Shown here: piece after piece, positions 17,391-26,573 of the stretch
Layout of the letters: the number at the start of each line of letters is the position of its first letter
Numbering within the stretch: position 1 is the stretch's first letter
Assembly (NCBI GenBank): GCA_020637295.1
Contig: JACJWF010000022.1
Coordinates: forward strand, 1-33,764
Source: Acidimicrobiaceae bacterium
Lineage (GTDB): Bacteria; Actinomycetota; Acidimicrobiia; Acidimicrobiales; Ilumatobacteraceae
Direction of reading: 5' to 3'
DNA: 33,764 nt
Made by a program: the position numbers and the translations under genes
The notes under the pieces: generated by a model
Told to the model about the DNA's origin: nothing
The model's database searches: none
The model's input: only the letters and a program-made list of their open reading frames with translations

Positions 17391-19735
17391 CACACGTTCT
17401 CGATTCGGACGTCGGTGACGGCGGCGAAGCAGTCGATGAGCTCGCCGACGTTCGGGCCGGGCTGGTTGAAGGGCACCCACGCCGTACCGCGCAGCACGCT
17501 GTCGTCGGCAACGGCGGTGAACACCACGCTGGCCGAGGCGGTGGACACCTTGACCCGGGCGCCGGCCGTGCTGGTGACACGGTCGAGGTCCAGCGGGTGC
17601 AGGTGCACCGCCGAGCCACGCGCGAGGTGGGCCAGCGACGGCGAGTGGGCCGTGCCCTCCGCCTGGTCGTACAGCACCCGGCTGACGACGAGGCGGAAGT
17701 CGTAGGCGTTGCGCTCGCCGATGACGGCCTCGACATGGTTCATCGGATCGATGGCCCCTGGCACCGCCGTGAGCACCCCGTCCGAATCGGCGGCGATCGC
17801 GGCCGGAGTGGCCGCGGCGTAGCCGTCCACCTTGGCGGCGATGTCGGCGGTGATGTCCTCCACGGTGCCGTAGCCGAGATCGCTGCCCAGCTCCAGCGCC
17901 AGTTCGGCGGCGATCATCCAGTCCGCCCGGTTGACCCCGGCCGGGGTGACCTTGCGGGCCAGGGAGGTGACCCGGCCCTCCAGGTTGGTGTGAGTGCCGG
18001 CCTTCTCGGCGAACGCCGACGCGGCGAGGACCACGTCCGCCTTGGCAGCCGAGGCGGAGAGGAAGGTGTCCACGGCGATGATCCGGCGGGCGCCGGCGAG
18101 TGCCCGGGTGGCCAGCGAGTGGTCGGGGAAGTCGGCCAGCGGGTCGCTGCCCACCAGGACCAGGCACTCGATCTTGCCGTCCGCCGCGGCCTGCAGGGTG
18201 CCACGGGTGTCGAGCCCGCCCTTGCCGGGGCGCATGCCGACCTGCAGCGCACCGACCACGTTGCCCCGGCGGAACGCCGGCAGCACGGTGGCACCGGGCA
18301 CGGCGTCCAGCAGGCGGCGCAGCGCCTGGACAGTGGTGGCGGTGGACTCGGCCAGGTTGGCCCGCCCGGCGACCACGACCACCGGCCCCGTGGCCAACTG
18401 GGCGGCCACGTCGGCGTCGGCCAGCAGGCCGTCGACCGCAGCCACCTGGGTGCCTGGCTGGTAGCCGACGTGCCGCCAGGCGTAGGGCGTCATGCCCGTG
18501 CGCTTGGGCGTCAGCTCGATGATCTTCGTGCGGCGCTGCTCGGCCGCGGCGCGGAGGCGCAGGTACAGAACCGGCAACTCTTCCTTGATGTCCGGCGAGA
18601 GGAGCACGACGGTCGCGGCGTTGGCCGCGTCGTCGATGGTGGCCCGGTCCAGGCCGAGCAGGCCGACCGGCAGCCCGTCGCCCATCTGGGCGTAGACGTT
18701 GGTGGTGCCGATGACCTCGTGGGCCAGGCGGGCCCAGGCGAAGGCGTCCTCGTTGGTGCCGCGTGCGCCGCCGAGCACGGCGATGCTCCCCGCGCCGGCG
18801 GCGGCCTTGGCCTCGCCGATCAGGCGGGCGGCCTCGGCCAACGCGACGTTCCACGCGGCCGGCGCCAGGGCGTCGCCCTCGCGGACCAGCGGCTGCAGCA
18901 CCCGCTCGGCGCTCTTGGTGGCCTCGAAGGAGAACCGGCCGCGGTCGCACAGCCAGCCGTGGTTGACCGGCTCGCTGTCCACACCCATGTATCGCAGCAC
19001 CTCGTCGCGGCTGGACTGGACGACCACCCGGCAACCCACCGAACAGGTGGTGCAGGTGCTCTCCTCTTGCTGGAGGTCCCACGGGCGGGCCTTGAAGCGG
19101 TACGGCTTGGCGGTGAGCGCGCCCACCGGGCAGATCTGCACGGTGTTGCCGCTGAAGTAGCTGGCGAACGGCTCGTCGGGGAACGTGGCGATGTGGGTGC
19201 TGTTGCCCCGGCTGGTGAAGTGGATCAGCGGGTCGCCGGCCACCTCGTCGGCGAAGCGGGTGCAACGGTCGCACAGGATGCAGCGCTCGCGGTCGAGGAA
19301 GACGAGGTCGCTGATGGGGATCGGCTTCTCGAAGTGCCGCTTCTCCTCCACGAACCGGCTCTCGCCCGGGCCGTGGCTGAACGCCTGGTCCTGCAGCGGG
19401 CACTCGCCACCCTTGTCGCAGACCGGGCAGTCCAGCGGGTGGTTGGCGAGGAGGAGCTCCAGCACGCCCTCCTGCATCCGCTTCACCGTGGGCGACTGGG
19501 TGTCGATCTTCATGTCCGGCGCCACCGTGGCCATGCAGCTGACGGTGACGGCCGGGCCGCGGCCGGTGTCGCACTCCACCAGGCACATGCGGCACTTGCC
19601 CACCGAGCTCATCCGCTCGTGGTAGCAGAACCGGGGGATGTACTCGCCGGCGTCAGCAGCGGCCTCGATGACCAGCTGGCCCTTGCGGGCCACGTGCGGC
19701 ACGCCGTTGACGGTGACGTTGATCTCGTCGCTCAT
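17390..19735 (-). CDS. nuoG: NADH-quinone oxidoreductase subunit G
   Basis: NuoG is the large iron-sulfur subunit of the complex I peripheral arm. Cluster ligands in order: the [2Fe-2S] N1b set C37/C48/C51/C67; the His-Cys3 N5 set H99/C103/C106/C112; and the N4 set C152/C155/C158/C202. The remote N7 cluster set C228/C231/C235/C263 (spacing CxxCxxxC-x27-C) is retained, a feature of E. coli, Thermus and similar enzymes. The remainder (about 230-781) is the molybdopterin-oxidoreductase-like domain, which does not bind cofactor in complex I. The length is 781 residues, and the ATG overlaps the nuoF stop as TGATG. Confidence 0.97.
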   Translation of the reverse strand: MSDEINVTVNGVPHVARKGQLVIEAAADAGEYIPRFCYHERMSSVGKCRMCLVECDTGRGPAVTVSCMATVAPDMKIDTQSPTVKRMQEGVLELLLANHPLDCPVCDKGGECPLQDQAFSHGPGESRFVEEKRHFEKPIPISDLVFLDRERCILCDRCTRFADEVAGDPLIHFTSRGNSTHIATFPDEPFASYFSGNTVQICPVGALTAKPYRFKARPWDLQQEESTCTTCSVGCRVVVQSSRDEVLRYMGVDSEPVNHGWLCDRGRFSFEATKSAERVLQPLVREGDALAPAAWNVALAEAARLIGEAKAAAGAGSIAVLGGARGTNEDAFAWARLAHEVIGTTNVYAQMGDGLPVGLLGLDRATIDDAANAATVVLLSPDIKEELPVLYLRLRAAAEQRRTKIIELTPKRTGMTPYAWRHVGYQPGTQVAAVDGLLADADVAAQLATGPVVVVAGRANLAESTATTVQALRRLLDAVPGATVLPAFRRGNVVGALQVGMRPGKGGLDTRGTLQAAADGKIECLVLVGSDPLADFPDHSLATRALAGARRIIAVDTFLSASAAKADVVLAASAFAEKAGTHTNLEGRVTSLARKVTPAGVNRADWMIAAELALELGSDLGYGTVEDITADIAAKVDGYAAATPAAIAADSDGVLTAVPGAIDPMNHVEAVIGERNAYDFRLVVSRVLYDQAEGTAHSPSLAHLARGSAVHLHPLDLDRVTSTAGARVKVSTASASVVFTAVADDSVLRGTAWVPFNQPGPNVGELIDCFAAVTDVRIENV

Positions 19736-21135
19736 CAGTGCACCGCCGTCACGGGGATCTGGCGACGTGCCGGCGTGTCGGCGACACGCGCCTCGAACTC
19801 GTCGCGGAAGTGGGTGAGTGCCGAGTGGACAGGCGCATAGGCGGACGGCCCGACGAAGCAGATCGTGGTCATCTTGTACGGGAACGGCGTGGCCTCCAGG
19901 CCGAGCGCCGAGTTGGCGGCGTGGGGGAACTTGCCGGGGCAGATGCTCTCGCCGATCTCCAGCAGTTGGTCCAGGTCCGCCCGCGTGCCCTGCCCCTCGA
20001 CGACGCGCTCCAAGACTCGCATCAGCCAGGTGCCGCCTTCCCGGCACGGGGTGCACTGGCCGCAGCTCTCGTGGGCGTAGAAGCGGGTGAGCGTGAGCGC
20101 CGCAGTCGGGATGTCCGTGGTGTCGTCCATCACCATCACCGCACCGGAGCCGAGCATCGAGCCGGCGGCACCGGCCACCCGACCCTCGAACGGCACGTCC
20201 AGCTGCTCGGGCGTGAACCATGGGGCCGAGCCGCCGCCGGGCACGAACGCCTTCAGCGAGTTGCCGTCGCGGATGCCCTGGCAGAACTCGTCGCCGAACA
20301 GCAGGTCGCGGAACGTGGTGGTGCCGTTGACGATCTCGAAGACACCGGGTCGGGCGACATGGCCGCTGACCGCGACCATCCGGGTACCGGGGCTGGTCTC
20401 GGTGCCGATGGCGGTGTAGGCGGCGACGCCGTTGCGCAGCAGCCACGGCAGGTTGCTGAGCGTCTCCACGTTGTTGACGATCGTCGGCTGCCCGTACAGG
20501 CCGATGGCGGCCGGGAAGTACGGGGGCTTCAGGCGCGGCTCGCCCCGCTTGCCCTCCAGCGACTCGATCAGCGCGGTCTCCTCGCCGACCACGTAGGCGC
20601 CGGCGCCCCAGTGGAGGATGATGTCCACGCTGAAGTCGGTGCCGAGGATGTTCTTGCCGACATAGCCGGCGGCGTAGGCCTCGTTCAGTGCCGTGGCGAC
20701 GCGCTCGTGGGCCAGCGGCATCTCGCCGCGGATGTAGAGGAACACCTGCGACAGGCCGGCCGCGTAGGCGGCGATCAGGCAGCCCTCGATCAGCTGGTGG
20801 GGGTCGCGCTCCATCAGCAGGCGGTCCTTGTACGTGCCCGGCTCGCTCTCGTCGCCGTTGACCACGAGGTAGCGGGGGTACTTCTCCGGGGGCATCAGGC
20901 CCCACTTGGTGCCGGCGGGGAACCCGGCGCCGCCACGGCCCAGCACGGTGGCACCGCGCACCTCGTCGTGCACCTCGCCGGGGGTACGGGTCAGCGCCGC
21001 CTTCAGCCCGGCGTAGCCCTCGGTGGCGTGGTAGCGGGTGATCGTGTAGCTGTCCTCGTGCTCGAAGCGGGCGGTGACGATCTTCGGGCGGTCGCCGTCG
21101 TCGACGTACCCGGCCGCCCAGGGGTAGGTGGCCAT
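19735..21135 (-). CDS. nuoF: NADH-quinone oxidoreductase subunit F (NADH/FMN site)
   Basis: NuoF oxidises NADH through FMN and carries cluster N3. The 466-residue protein has the nucleotide-binding motif GRGGAGFPAGTKW (66-78), the FMN region VVNGDESEPGTYKDR (91-105) and GAGAYVVGEETALIESLEG (177-195). N3 ligands are C358/C361/C364 (CGQCTPCREG), and by alignment to the following HFRDE segment the fourth is C426 in TTICFVGP. The gap between C364 and C426 is about 20 residues longer than usual because of an inserted segment with an additional Cys399, and the usual CALGDGAA is replaced. The ATG at 21135 shares a base with the nuoE stop. The in-frame extension to 21381 is shadow sequence. Confidence 0.96.
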   Translation of the reverse strand: MATYPWAAGYVDDGDRPKIVTARFEHEDSYTITRYHATEGYAGLKAALTRTPGEVHDEVRGATVLGRGGAGFPAGTKWGLMPPEKYPRYLVVNGDESEPGTYKDRLLMERDPHQLIEGCLIAAYAAGLSQVFLYIRGEMPLAHERVATALNEAYAAGYVGKNILGTDFSVDIILHWGAGAYVVGEETALIESLEGKRGEPRLKPPYFPAAIGLYGQPTIVNNVETLSNLPWLLRNGVAAYTAIGTETSPGTRMVAVSGHVARPGVFEIVNGTTTFRDLLFGDEFCQGIRDGNSLKAFVPGGGSAPWFTPEQLDVPFEGRVAGAAGSMLGSGAVMVMDDTTDIPTAALTLTRFYAHESCGQCTPCREGGTWLMRVLERVVEGQGTRADLDQLLEIGESICPGKFPHAANSALGLEATPFPYKMTTICFVGPSAYAPVHSALTHFRDEFEARVADTPARRQIPVTAVH

Positions 21136-21746
21136 CACTTCACCTCCGGGGCGGGGGTCCAGACCGGGCGGGCAGGATCGTCCGGCGACACCGGGCCGAC
21201 GGCCTTCTCGGCCGGGATCTGCTGGCGGATGCGGGCCAGCGTGCCGTGCGCGGGGATGTCTGCGTCGCGCTTGCCCTCGCGCAGGTCGGCGATCAGCTGA
21301 TCGAACGCCTCGTTCGTCATCCGGTGGCAGTGGCGGTAGTTCACCTGCATGTTCGGCGCCTCGGTGCAGGCGGCCTGGCACTCGGCGTGCTCCAGCGTGA
21401 ACATCCCGTCAGCGGTGGTGCCGCCGGGCTTCACCCCCAGCACTTCCTCGGCGTGGTGCAGCAGGGCCTCGCTGCCCATCAGCTGGCAGCTCATCGTGCC
21501 GCAGATGTTGACGAGGTACTTCCCCACCGGCCGGAACTTGAACATCTCGTAGAACGTGGCCGTGCCCTGCACCTCGGCCGGCGTTGCACCGACCAGTTCG
21601 GCCACATGGGCCATGGCCTCCTCGGTGACATAGCCGTTCTGCTGCTGCGACAGGTGCAGCAGAGGGATGGTGGCCGAACGCGCCTTGGGGTAGCGGGCGA
21701 TGATCTCCTTGGCCAGGATCGTGTTGGCTTCGTTGAGTCGGCTCAT
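21135..21746 (-). CDS. nuoE: NADH-quinone oxidoreductase subunit E ([2Fe-2S])
   Basis: NuoE is a thioredoxin-like [2Fe-2S] subunit that binds cluster N1a next to the flavin site of NuoF. Ligands are C82 and C87 (ICGTMSCQLMG) and C123 and C127 (CQAACTEAP). The N-terminal YPKARSATIPLLHLSQQQNGY motif is typical. At 203 residues it is slightly longer than E. coli NuoE because of a C-terminal tail with Pro/Glu/Lys. It starts two bases after the nuoD stop. Confidence 0.97.
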   Translation of the reverse strand: MSRLNEANTILAKEIIARYPKARSATIPLLHLSQQQNGYVTEEAMAHVAELVGATPAEVQGTATFYEMFKFRPVGKYLVNICGTMSCQLMGSEALLHHAEEVLGVKPGGTTADGMFTLEHAECQAACTEAPNMQVNYRHCHRMTNEAFDQLIADLREGKRDADIPAHGTLARIRQQIPAEKAVGPVSPDDPARPVWTPAPEVK

Positions 21747-21748
21747 GA

Positions 21749-23086
21749 TCAGCGGTCCACCTCACCGAGCACCGGGTCCACCGAGGAGATGACGGCGACG
21801 GCGTCGGCCACCAGGCCGCCGCGCATCATGTGCGGCAGGCACTGGATGTTGACGAAGGACGGCGCCCGCACGTGCATCCGGTACGGGGTGGGGCCGCCGT
21901 CGCTGGCGATGTAGCAGCCGACCTCGCCGCGGGGGCTCTCCACCGCCATGTACACCTCGCCCTCGGGCACCTTGAAGCCCTCGGTGAAGATCTTGAAGTG
22001 GTGGATCAGCGCTTCCATCGACTCGTCGATGCGGGCCCGCGGCGGCGGGGTGACCTTCTTGTTCTGGATGCGGTAGTCGCCCTGGGGCATGCGGTCCAGG
22101 ATCTGGCGGACGATGCGCATGCTCTCGCGGATCTCGTTGAGGCGGATGGCGTAGCGGTCGAAGGCGTCGCCGTAGCTGCCGACGACGACGTCGAACTCCA
22201 TCTCCGGGTACCGCAGGTAGGGCTGGTCGCGTCGGAGGTCCCACGGCACGCCGGTGCCACGCAGGATCGGGCCCGTCGCGCCGAGCGCCAACGCCTCTTC
22301 GGGGGTGATGACGCCGACGCCCTGGAGGCGCTCCCGCCAGATCGGCTGGCCGGTCATCAGGATGTCGTATTCCTCCAAACGCGGCGGGATGAGGTCCAGC
22401 AGTTCCAGCACGTCGTCGCGCCAGCCGGCGGGCAGGTCGGCAGCGACACCGCCGGGGCGGATGTAGTTGTGGTTCATCCGCAGGCCGGTGACCTTCTGGA
22501 AGAACCGCAACACCTCCTCGCGCTCGCGCCAGCCGTAGATCATCATCGAGACGGCGCCGATGTCCATGCCGTTGGTGGCGAGGAACAGCAGGTGGGAGGC
22601 CATCCGGTTGAGCTCGCTCATCAGCATGCGGATCCACACCGCACGCTCCGGGATGTCGCCTTCGATGCCCAGCAGTTGCTCCACCGCCATGCTGAACACC
22701 AGCTCGTTGTTCAGCGGGCTGAGGTAGTCCATGCGGGTGACGTTGGTGCCGCCCTGCATGTAGGTGAGGGCCTCGCCCTGCTTCTCCATGCCGGTATGGA
22801 GGTAGCCGATGATCGGCTTGCAGCGCAGCACGGTCTCGCCCTGGAGCTCCAGCATCAGGCGCAGCACGCCGTGCGTGCTGGGGTGCTGGGGTCCCATGTT
22901 GATGATCATCGTCTGGTCCTCGGAAGGATCGACGGGGATGTCGCCGAGCTTGGCCGCCTCGGCCTCGCTCATGCGCAACACGGCACCGACCTCACGGAGC
23001 AGTTCGCGGGCGGTGAGCTCGCTGCGCGGCTTCAGGCCCTGGGCGGGCTCGTTGCCGCTGCGGATGGTGTCGACGATGGACGTCAC
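21749..23086 (-). CDS. nuoD: NADH-quinone oxidoreductase subunit D
   Basis: NuoD is the 49-kDa-type subunit that forms the quinone-binding pocket with NuoB. The 445-residue protein starts at GTG 23086, overlapping the nuoC stop as GTGA. The family core begins at about residue 60 (MIINMGPQHPSTHG), so there is an N-terminal extension of about 59 polar residues ahead of it. Further signatures include HTGMEK, NRMASHLLFLATNGMDIGA and the C-terminal ending LGEVDR. NuoC and NuoD are separate genes here, unlike the NuoCD fusion in enterobacteria. Confidence 0.97.
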   Translation of the reverse strand: MTSIVDTIRSGNEPAQGLKPRSELTARELLREVGAVLRMSEAEAAKLGDIPVDPSEDQTMIINMGPQHPSTHGVLRLMLELQGETVLRCKPIIGYLHTGMEKQGEALTYMQGGTNVTRMDYLSPLNNELVFSMAVEQLLGIEGDIPERAVWIRMLMSELNRMASHLLFLATNGMDIGAVSMMIYGWREREEVLRFFQKVTGLRMNHNYIRPGGVAADLPAGWRDDVLELLDLIPPRLEEYDILMTGQPIWRERLQGVGVITPEEALALGATGPILRGTGVPWDLRRDQPYLRYPEMEFDVVVGSYGDAFDRYAIRLNEIRESMRIVRQILDRMPQGDYRIQNKKVTPPPRARIDESMEALIHHFKIFTEGFKVPEGEVYMAVESPRGEVGCYIASDGGPTPYRMHVRAPSFVNIQCLPHMMRGGLVADAVAVISSVDPVLGEVDR

Positions 23087-23625
23087 CGGTCGCCTCCCTT
23101 CGACGCGAAGTCGCCGCTGAACTGCACGGGGATGCGACCCTGCTCGTAGTCCTTGCGCAGCGGATGCCCCTCCCAGTCCTCGGGCATCAGGATGCGGGTG
23201 AGGTCCGGGTGGTCGGTGAAGGCGATGCCGAACATGTCGTACACCTCGCGCTCCATGGCCTCGGTGCCGGGGTAGAGGTCGAACAGGGTGGGCACCGAGG
23301 GGTCGTCGGCGGGCACCTGCACCCGGATGCGGATGCGCTCACGGCGCTCGATGGAGAGCAGGTTGACGACCACCTCGAAGCGTTCGGCGGTCACGCCGGC
23401 AGGGAGGCTGCGGCCCATGAACGTCAGGTAGTCCACGGCAGTGAGGTCGCTGCAGGTGGTGTACGTCTCGTCCAGCAGGGTGCGCGCCAGCGCCACGTAC
23501 TGCTCGCGGCTGGGGTGCAGGACGCGCTGGCCACGGCTGTCGCTGAGCGGCACCCCGTAGAGGGTGGGCGGCTCGGGGGTGTCGTCGACGGGCGCGTCGG
23601 CGGGCTCGGGGGTTGCCTCGCTCAT
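23083..23625 (-). CDS. nuoC: NADH-quinone oxidoreductase subunit C
   Basis: NuoC is the 30-kDa-type peripheral-arm subunit. The 180-residue protein shows the conserved ERREVYDMFGI-like segment as AMEREVYDMFGIAFTDHPDL, followed by RILMPEDWEGHPLRKDY. The N-terminal 25 residues are acidic and proline-rich. The ATG at 23625 is preceded by AGGTGA and lies five bases after the nuoB stop. Confidence 0.96.
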   Translation of the reverse strand: MSEATPEPADAPVDDTPEPPTLYGVPLSDSRGQRVLHPSREQYVALARTLLDETYTTCSDLTAVDYLTFMGRSLPAGVTAERFEVVVNLLSIERRERIRIRVQVPADDPSVPTLFDLYPGTEAMEREVYDMFGIAFTDHPDLTRILMPEDWEGHPLRKDYEQGRIPVQFSGDFASKGGDR

Positions 23626-23630
23626 TCAGG

Positions 23631-24215
<585 letters not shown>

Positions 24216-24218
24216 CGG

Positions 24219-24683
24219 TCAGGCCGCACTTTCCTGGTCGGGGCGGCCGTCGAGGCCCACCCGGCGGATGGTGCTGGTGGACGTGCGCTCGGGCGACACC
24301 GCCGGGCCGAGGCGCAGTTGCCGCTGCACCGGGCCCCACTCCAGTGCGCCACGGGCCACGACGTACACGAAGGCCCCGAAGAACACCACGCTGAACGCCA
24401 CCATCTCCCACAGTGCGTAGGAGCCGAGGAACACACGGTCCACCGCGAACGGATAGATGAAGATCAGTTCGATGTCGAACATGATGAACAGCATCGCCAC
24501 CACGTAGAACGTGACGGGGAAACGCTCCGGTGGCTCGCGGCTGGGCACGATGCCGCACTCGTACGGGGCCTCCTTGGCCGCCGACGGGCGGCGCGGCGCC
24601 AGCAGGCGGGAAGCGACGAAGCTCAGCGCACCGAACAGGACCGCCAGGACGAGCAGGGCGACGACCGGGAGGTACTGACCCAT
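24219..24683 (-). CDS. nuoA: NADH-quinone oxidoreductase subunit A
   Basis: NuoA is a three-helix membrane subunit of complex I near the quinone tunnel. The 154-residue protein has the conserved loop YECGIVPS with C43, and the acidic FIMFDIELIFIYP helix with D70 and E72. A C-terminal tail of about 35 residues is longer than in many homologues. It starts four bases after the stop of an unrecognised membrane-protein gene, which joins the nuo genes to the complex III-like genes upstream. Confidence 0.97.
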   Translation of the reverse strand: MGQYLPVVALLVLAVLFGALSFVASRLLAPRRPSAAKEAPYECGIVPSREPPERFPVTFYVVAMLFIMFDIELIFIYPFAVDRVFLGSYALWEMVAFSVVFFGAFVYVVARGALEWGPVQRQLRLGPAVSPERTSTSTIRRVGLDGRPDQESAA

Positions 24684-24687
24684 CGGT

Positions 24688-25497
24688 TCAAGCCTTCGCC
24701 GGAAGTGCTGCCCGGTTCTCGGCGACGACGCGGTCGCGACGGTGCAACAGCCAACAGAGGATGAGGAAGATGATCAGCGACAGCACCGTGATGACGCCTG
24801 CCGGCACCCGCTTGTTGCCGAGGTCGCGCACCATGTACACGTACTCGTGCGGCCGGGAGGTGTCGATGACCGGGCGTGCCGGGGCGCGGCCGGGCTCGGT
24901 GCGCTGGGGCACCAGCGGTGCCACCTCGACGACGGAGAAGTGGGCGTCGTGCCAGAAGGCCAGGAAGTCCAGCTTGTCGCCGAAGAACGACGGGTGGCGG
25001 GCGCCGCCCTTGTCGTACACGGCAACGACGGTGAACTCGCCCGCCGCGAACACGCCGGACTCCTCCATCAGCACCGTGCCGGCCGAACCTGCCTGCTGAT
25101 ACGCCGGCAGCGCGGAGTCCAGCTTCAGCCAGTCGTTGTCCACCAGCATCTGCTGCACGGTGGCGGCATCCGCGGTGGCGTCACCGGAGGGCTCGAACCC
25201 TGGTTGGATCAGCCCCACGTCGTCCATCAGCACCGCCTCGCGGATGATGGTCTGCCCCTTCACCGGTTGCCACGACGGTTCGGAGCCCAGCAGGCCCTTG
25301 CCGTAGCTCCACCAGATGGCGCCCATCACGAACATCCACCCCGCCAGCGCGGCGAACGCCACGAGGAAGCCGAGCCGGGCGCCCATGTTGGTGCCGAGGA
25401 TCAGGTAGATGCTGCCGCACAGCACGCTGACGGCGATGATGACGATGAGGATGCCGCGAAGCTCGGGCTCCCAGTTGATGGCCAGCAGTGCGTGCAT
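24688..25497 (-). CDS. unrecognised membrane protein between the cytochrome c and nuoA genes
   Basis: The 269-residue protein has two N-terminal membrane helices (about 14-35 and 42-65), a hydrophilic middle domain of about 165 residues, and one C-terminal helix (232-251) followed by a basic tail. With this topology the middle domain and the tail lie on opposite sides of the membrane; the tail (HRRDR) favours a cytoplasmic C-terminus and an outside middle domain. The middle has no CxxCH or other cofactor motif. The ATG at 25497 shares a base with the stop of the diheme cytochrome c gene; a GTG at 25500 is an alternative. I recognise no family. Its fixed place between complex III-like and complex I genes suggests an accessory or assembly subunit of one of them, but this is inference. 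Confidence 0.8.
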   Translation of the reverse strand: MHALLAINWEPELRGILIVIIAVSVLCGSIYLILGTNMGARLGFLVAFAALAGWMFVMGAIWWSYGKGLLGSEPSWQPVKGQTIIREAVLMDDVGLIQPGFEPSGDATADAATVQQMLVDNDWLKLDSALPAYQQAGSAGTVLMEESGVFAAGEFTVVAVYDKGGARHPSFFGDKLDFLAFWHDAHFSVVEVAPLVPQRTEPGRAPARPVIDTSRPHEYVYMVRDLGNKRVPAGVITVLSLIIFLILCWLLHRRDRVVAENRAALPAKA

Positions 25498-26573
25498 CAC
25501 AGACTCCGGACGTATTCGACGATGGCCTTGATCTGGTCCTCGGTGAGGAGGTGGCCGAAGGCGGGCATCTTGCCCGAACCCTGACCCTGCTGGCCGTACT
25601 TGGCGCCGTTCTTCGAACCGGCGGAGATGAACGAGATCATGTCGGCCTCGTTCGGGAAGTGGGACGCGGTGGACCCGCCCGTGAGGTTCCAGCCCATGCC
25701 GCCCTGGCCGGTGACGCCGGGGTCGCCGTAGCTCCACCCCTGCGTATGGCAGCGGGCGCAGCTGTAGGCGCCGCTGGCGAGCTCCAGGTTGAAGAGGGCC
25801 TCGCCCTCGCTGGCGCCGGGGTTGGCGGCGAGGTAGTTGTCCACGGCCTTCTGGATCTCGTCCTGGGTGGCCTGGGGCACCATGCCGCCGTCGCACACCG
25901 CCGGGTCGCCGTCGGCGCGGAAGGGATCCTGACCCTCGGCGCAGTCCTCCGGCTCCAGCTGGATGCTCTCCAGGTAGGCCAGCAGGGTGTCGATGTTCTG
26001 GACCGTCATCGGGCCGCCACCGGGGGCACCCCACGCCGACATGGGCGAGAAGGGCCGGCCGTAGTTGAGGATGAAGCGCACTTCCTCCTCGCTGAAGCGG
26101 TAGTACACGGTGTTCAGCGCCGGCGCCGCCCAGTTGACCGCCCTCACCTCACCGGTGCGCGGGTCGGTGAGCGTGTAGGCGGCGACGCCACCCACGCCCT
26201 TGGCCCCGTGGCAGCCGGCGCAGTTGAAGCCGCCCTCGGCGGTGGGGGCGAACAACTCCGCGCCCCAGGTGATGAACTCTTCCTCACGCTTGTCCTGGGC
26301 GCCGGCTTGACGACCGGGCTCGAGCACCCAGTACAGCGGCAGGCCGATGACCATCGTGATCAGCAGGAGCACACCGAGCAACTGCATGCGCTCCAGCCGC
26401 GGCCCCTCCAGCGTGTCGTCGTCGTAGTAGGGCTTGCGGTTCGGCGCCATCTCCACTTCGGAGCCCAGCTCGCGGCGGGCACCGAAGTTGTTGAGGATGT
26501 AGTAGCCGACCCACCCGAGCAGGATGACCGTGAGGATCACCCACGCGACGGCCGTGGTGTTCAGTGCGAGCAT
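25497..26573 (-). CDS. membrane-anchored diheme cytochrome c of a complex III-like operon
   Basis: The 358-residue protein has two N-terminal membrane helices (about 8-28 and 65-84) and then two c-type heme domains. Heme sites are C118-x-x-C121-H122 (CAGCH) and C272-x-x-C275-H276 (CARCH). Likely axial methionines are M178 (FSPMSAWG) and M336 (KMPAFG). A cysteine pair, C211 and C227, in the linker may form a disulfide. The heme domains should lie outside the cytoplasmic membrane and receive electrons from the Rieske protein, like QcrC of actinobacteria, although QcrC has a C-terminal anchor and here the anchor is N-terminal. The ATG shares a base with the Rieske gene stop. Confidence 0.9.
   Translation of the reverse strand: MLALNTTAVAWVILTVILLGWVGYYILNNFGARRELGSEVEMAPNRKPYYDDDTLEGPRLERMQLLGVLLLITMVIGLPLYWVLEPGRQAGAQDKREEEFITWGAELFAPTAEGGFNCAGCHGAKGVGGVAAYTLTDPRTGEVRAVNWAAPALNTVYYRFSEEEVRFILNYGRPFSPMSAWGAPGGGPMTVQNIDTLLAYLESIQLEPEDCAEGQDPFRADGDPAVCDGGMVPQATQDEIQKAVDNYLAANPGASEGEALFNLELASGAYSCARCHTQGWSYGDPGVTGQGGMGWNLTGGSTASHFPNEADMISFISAGSKNGAKYGQQGQGSGKMPAFGHLLTEDQIKAIVEYVRSL

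Noticed and set aside
16179..20905. Long minus-strand frames that extend nuoH and nuoG far upstream
   Set aside because: The extensions are out-of-frame readings of the upstream nuo genes; true starts are fixed by homology and by TGATG junctions.
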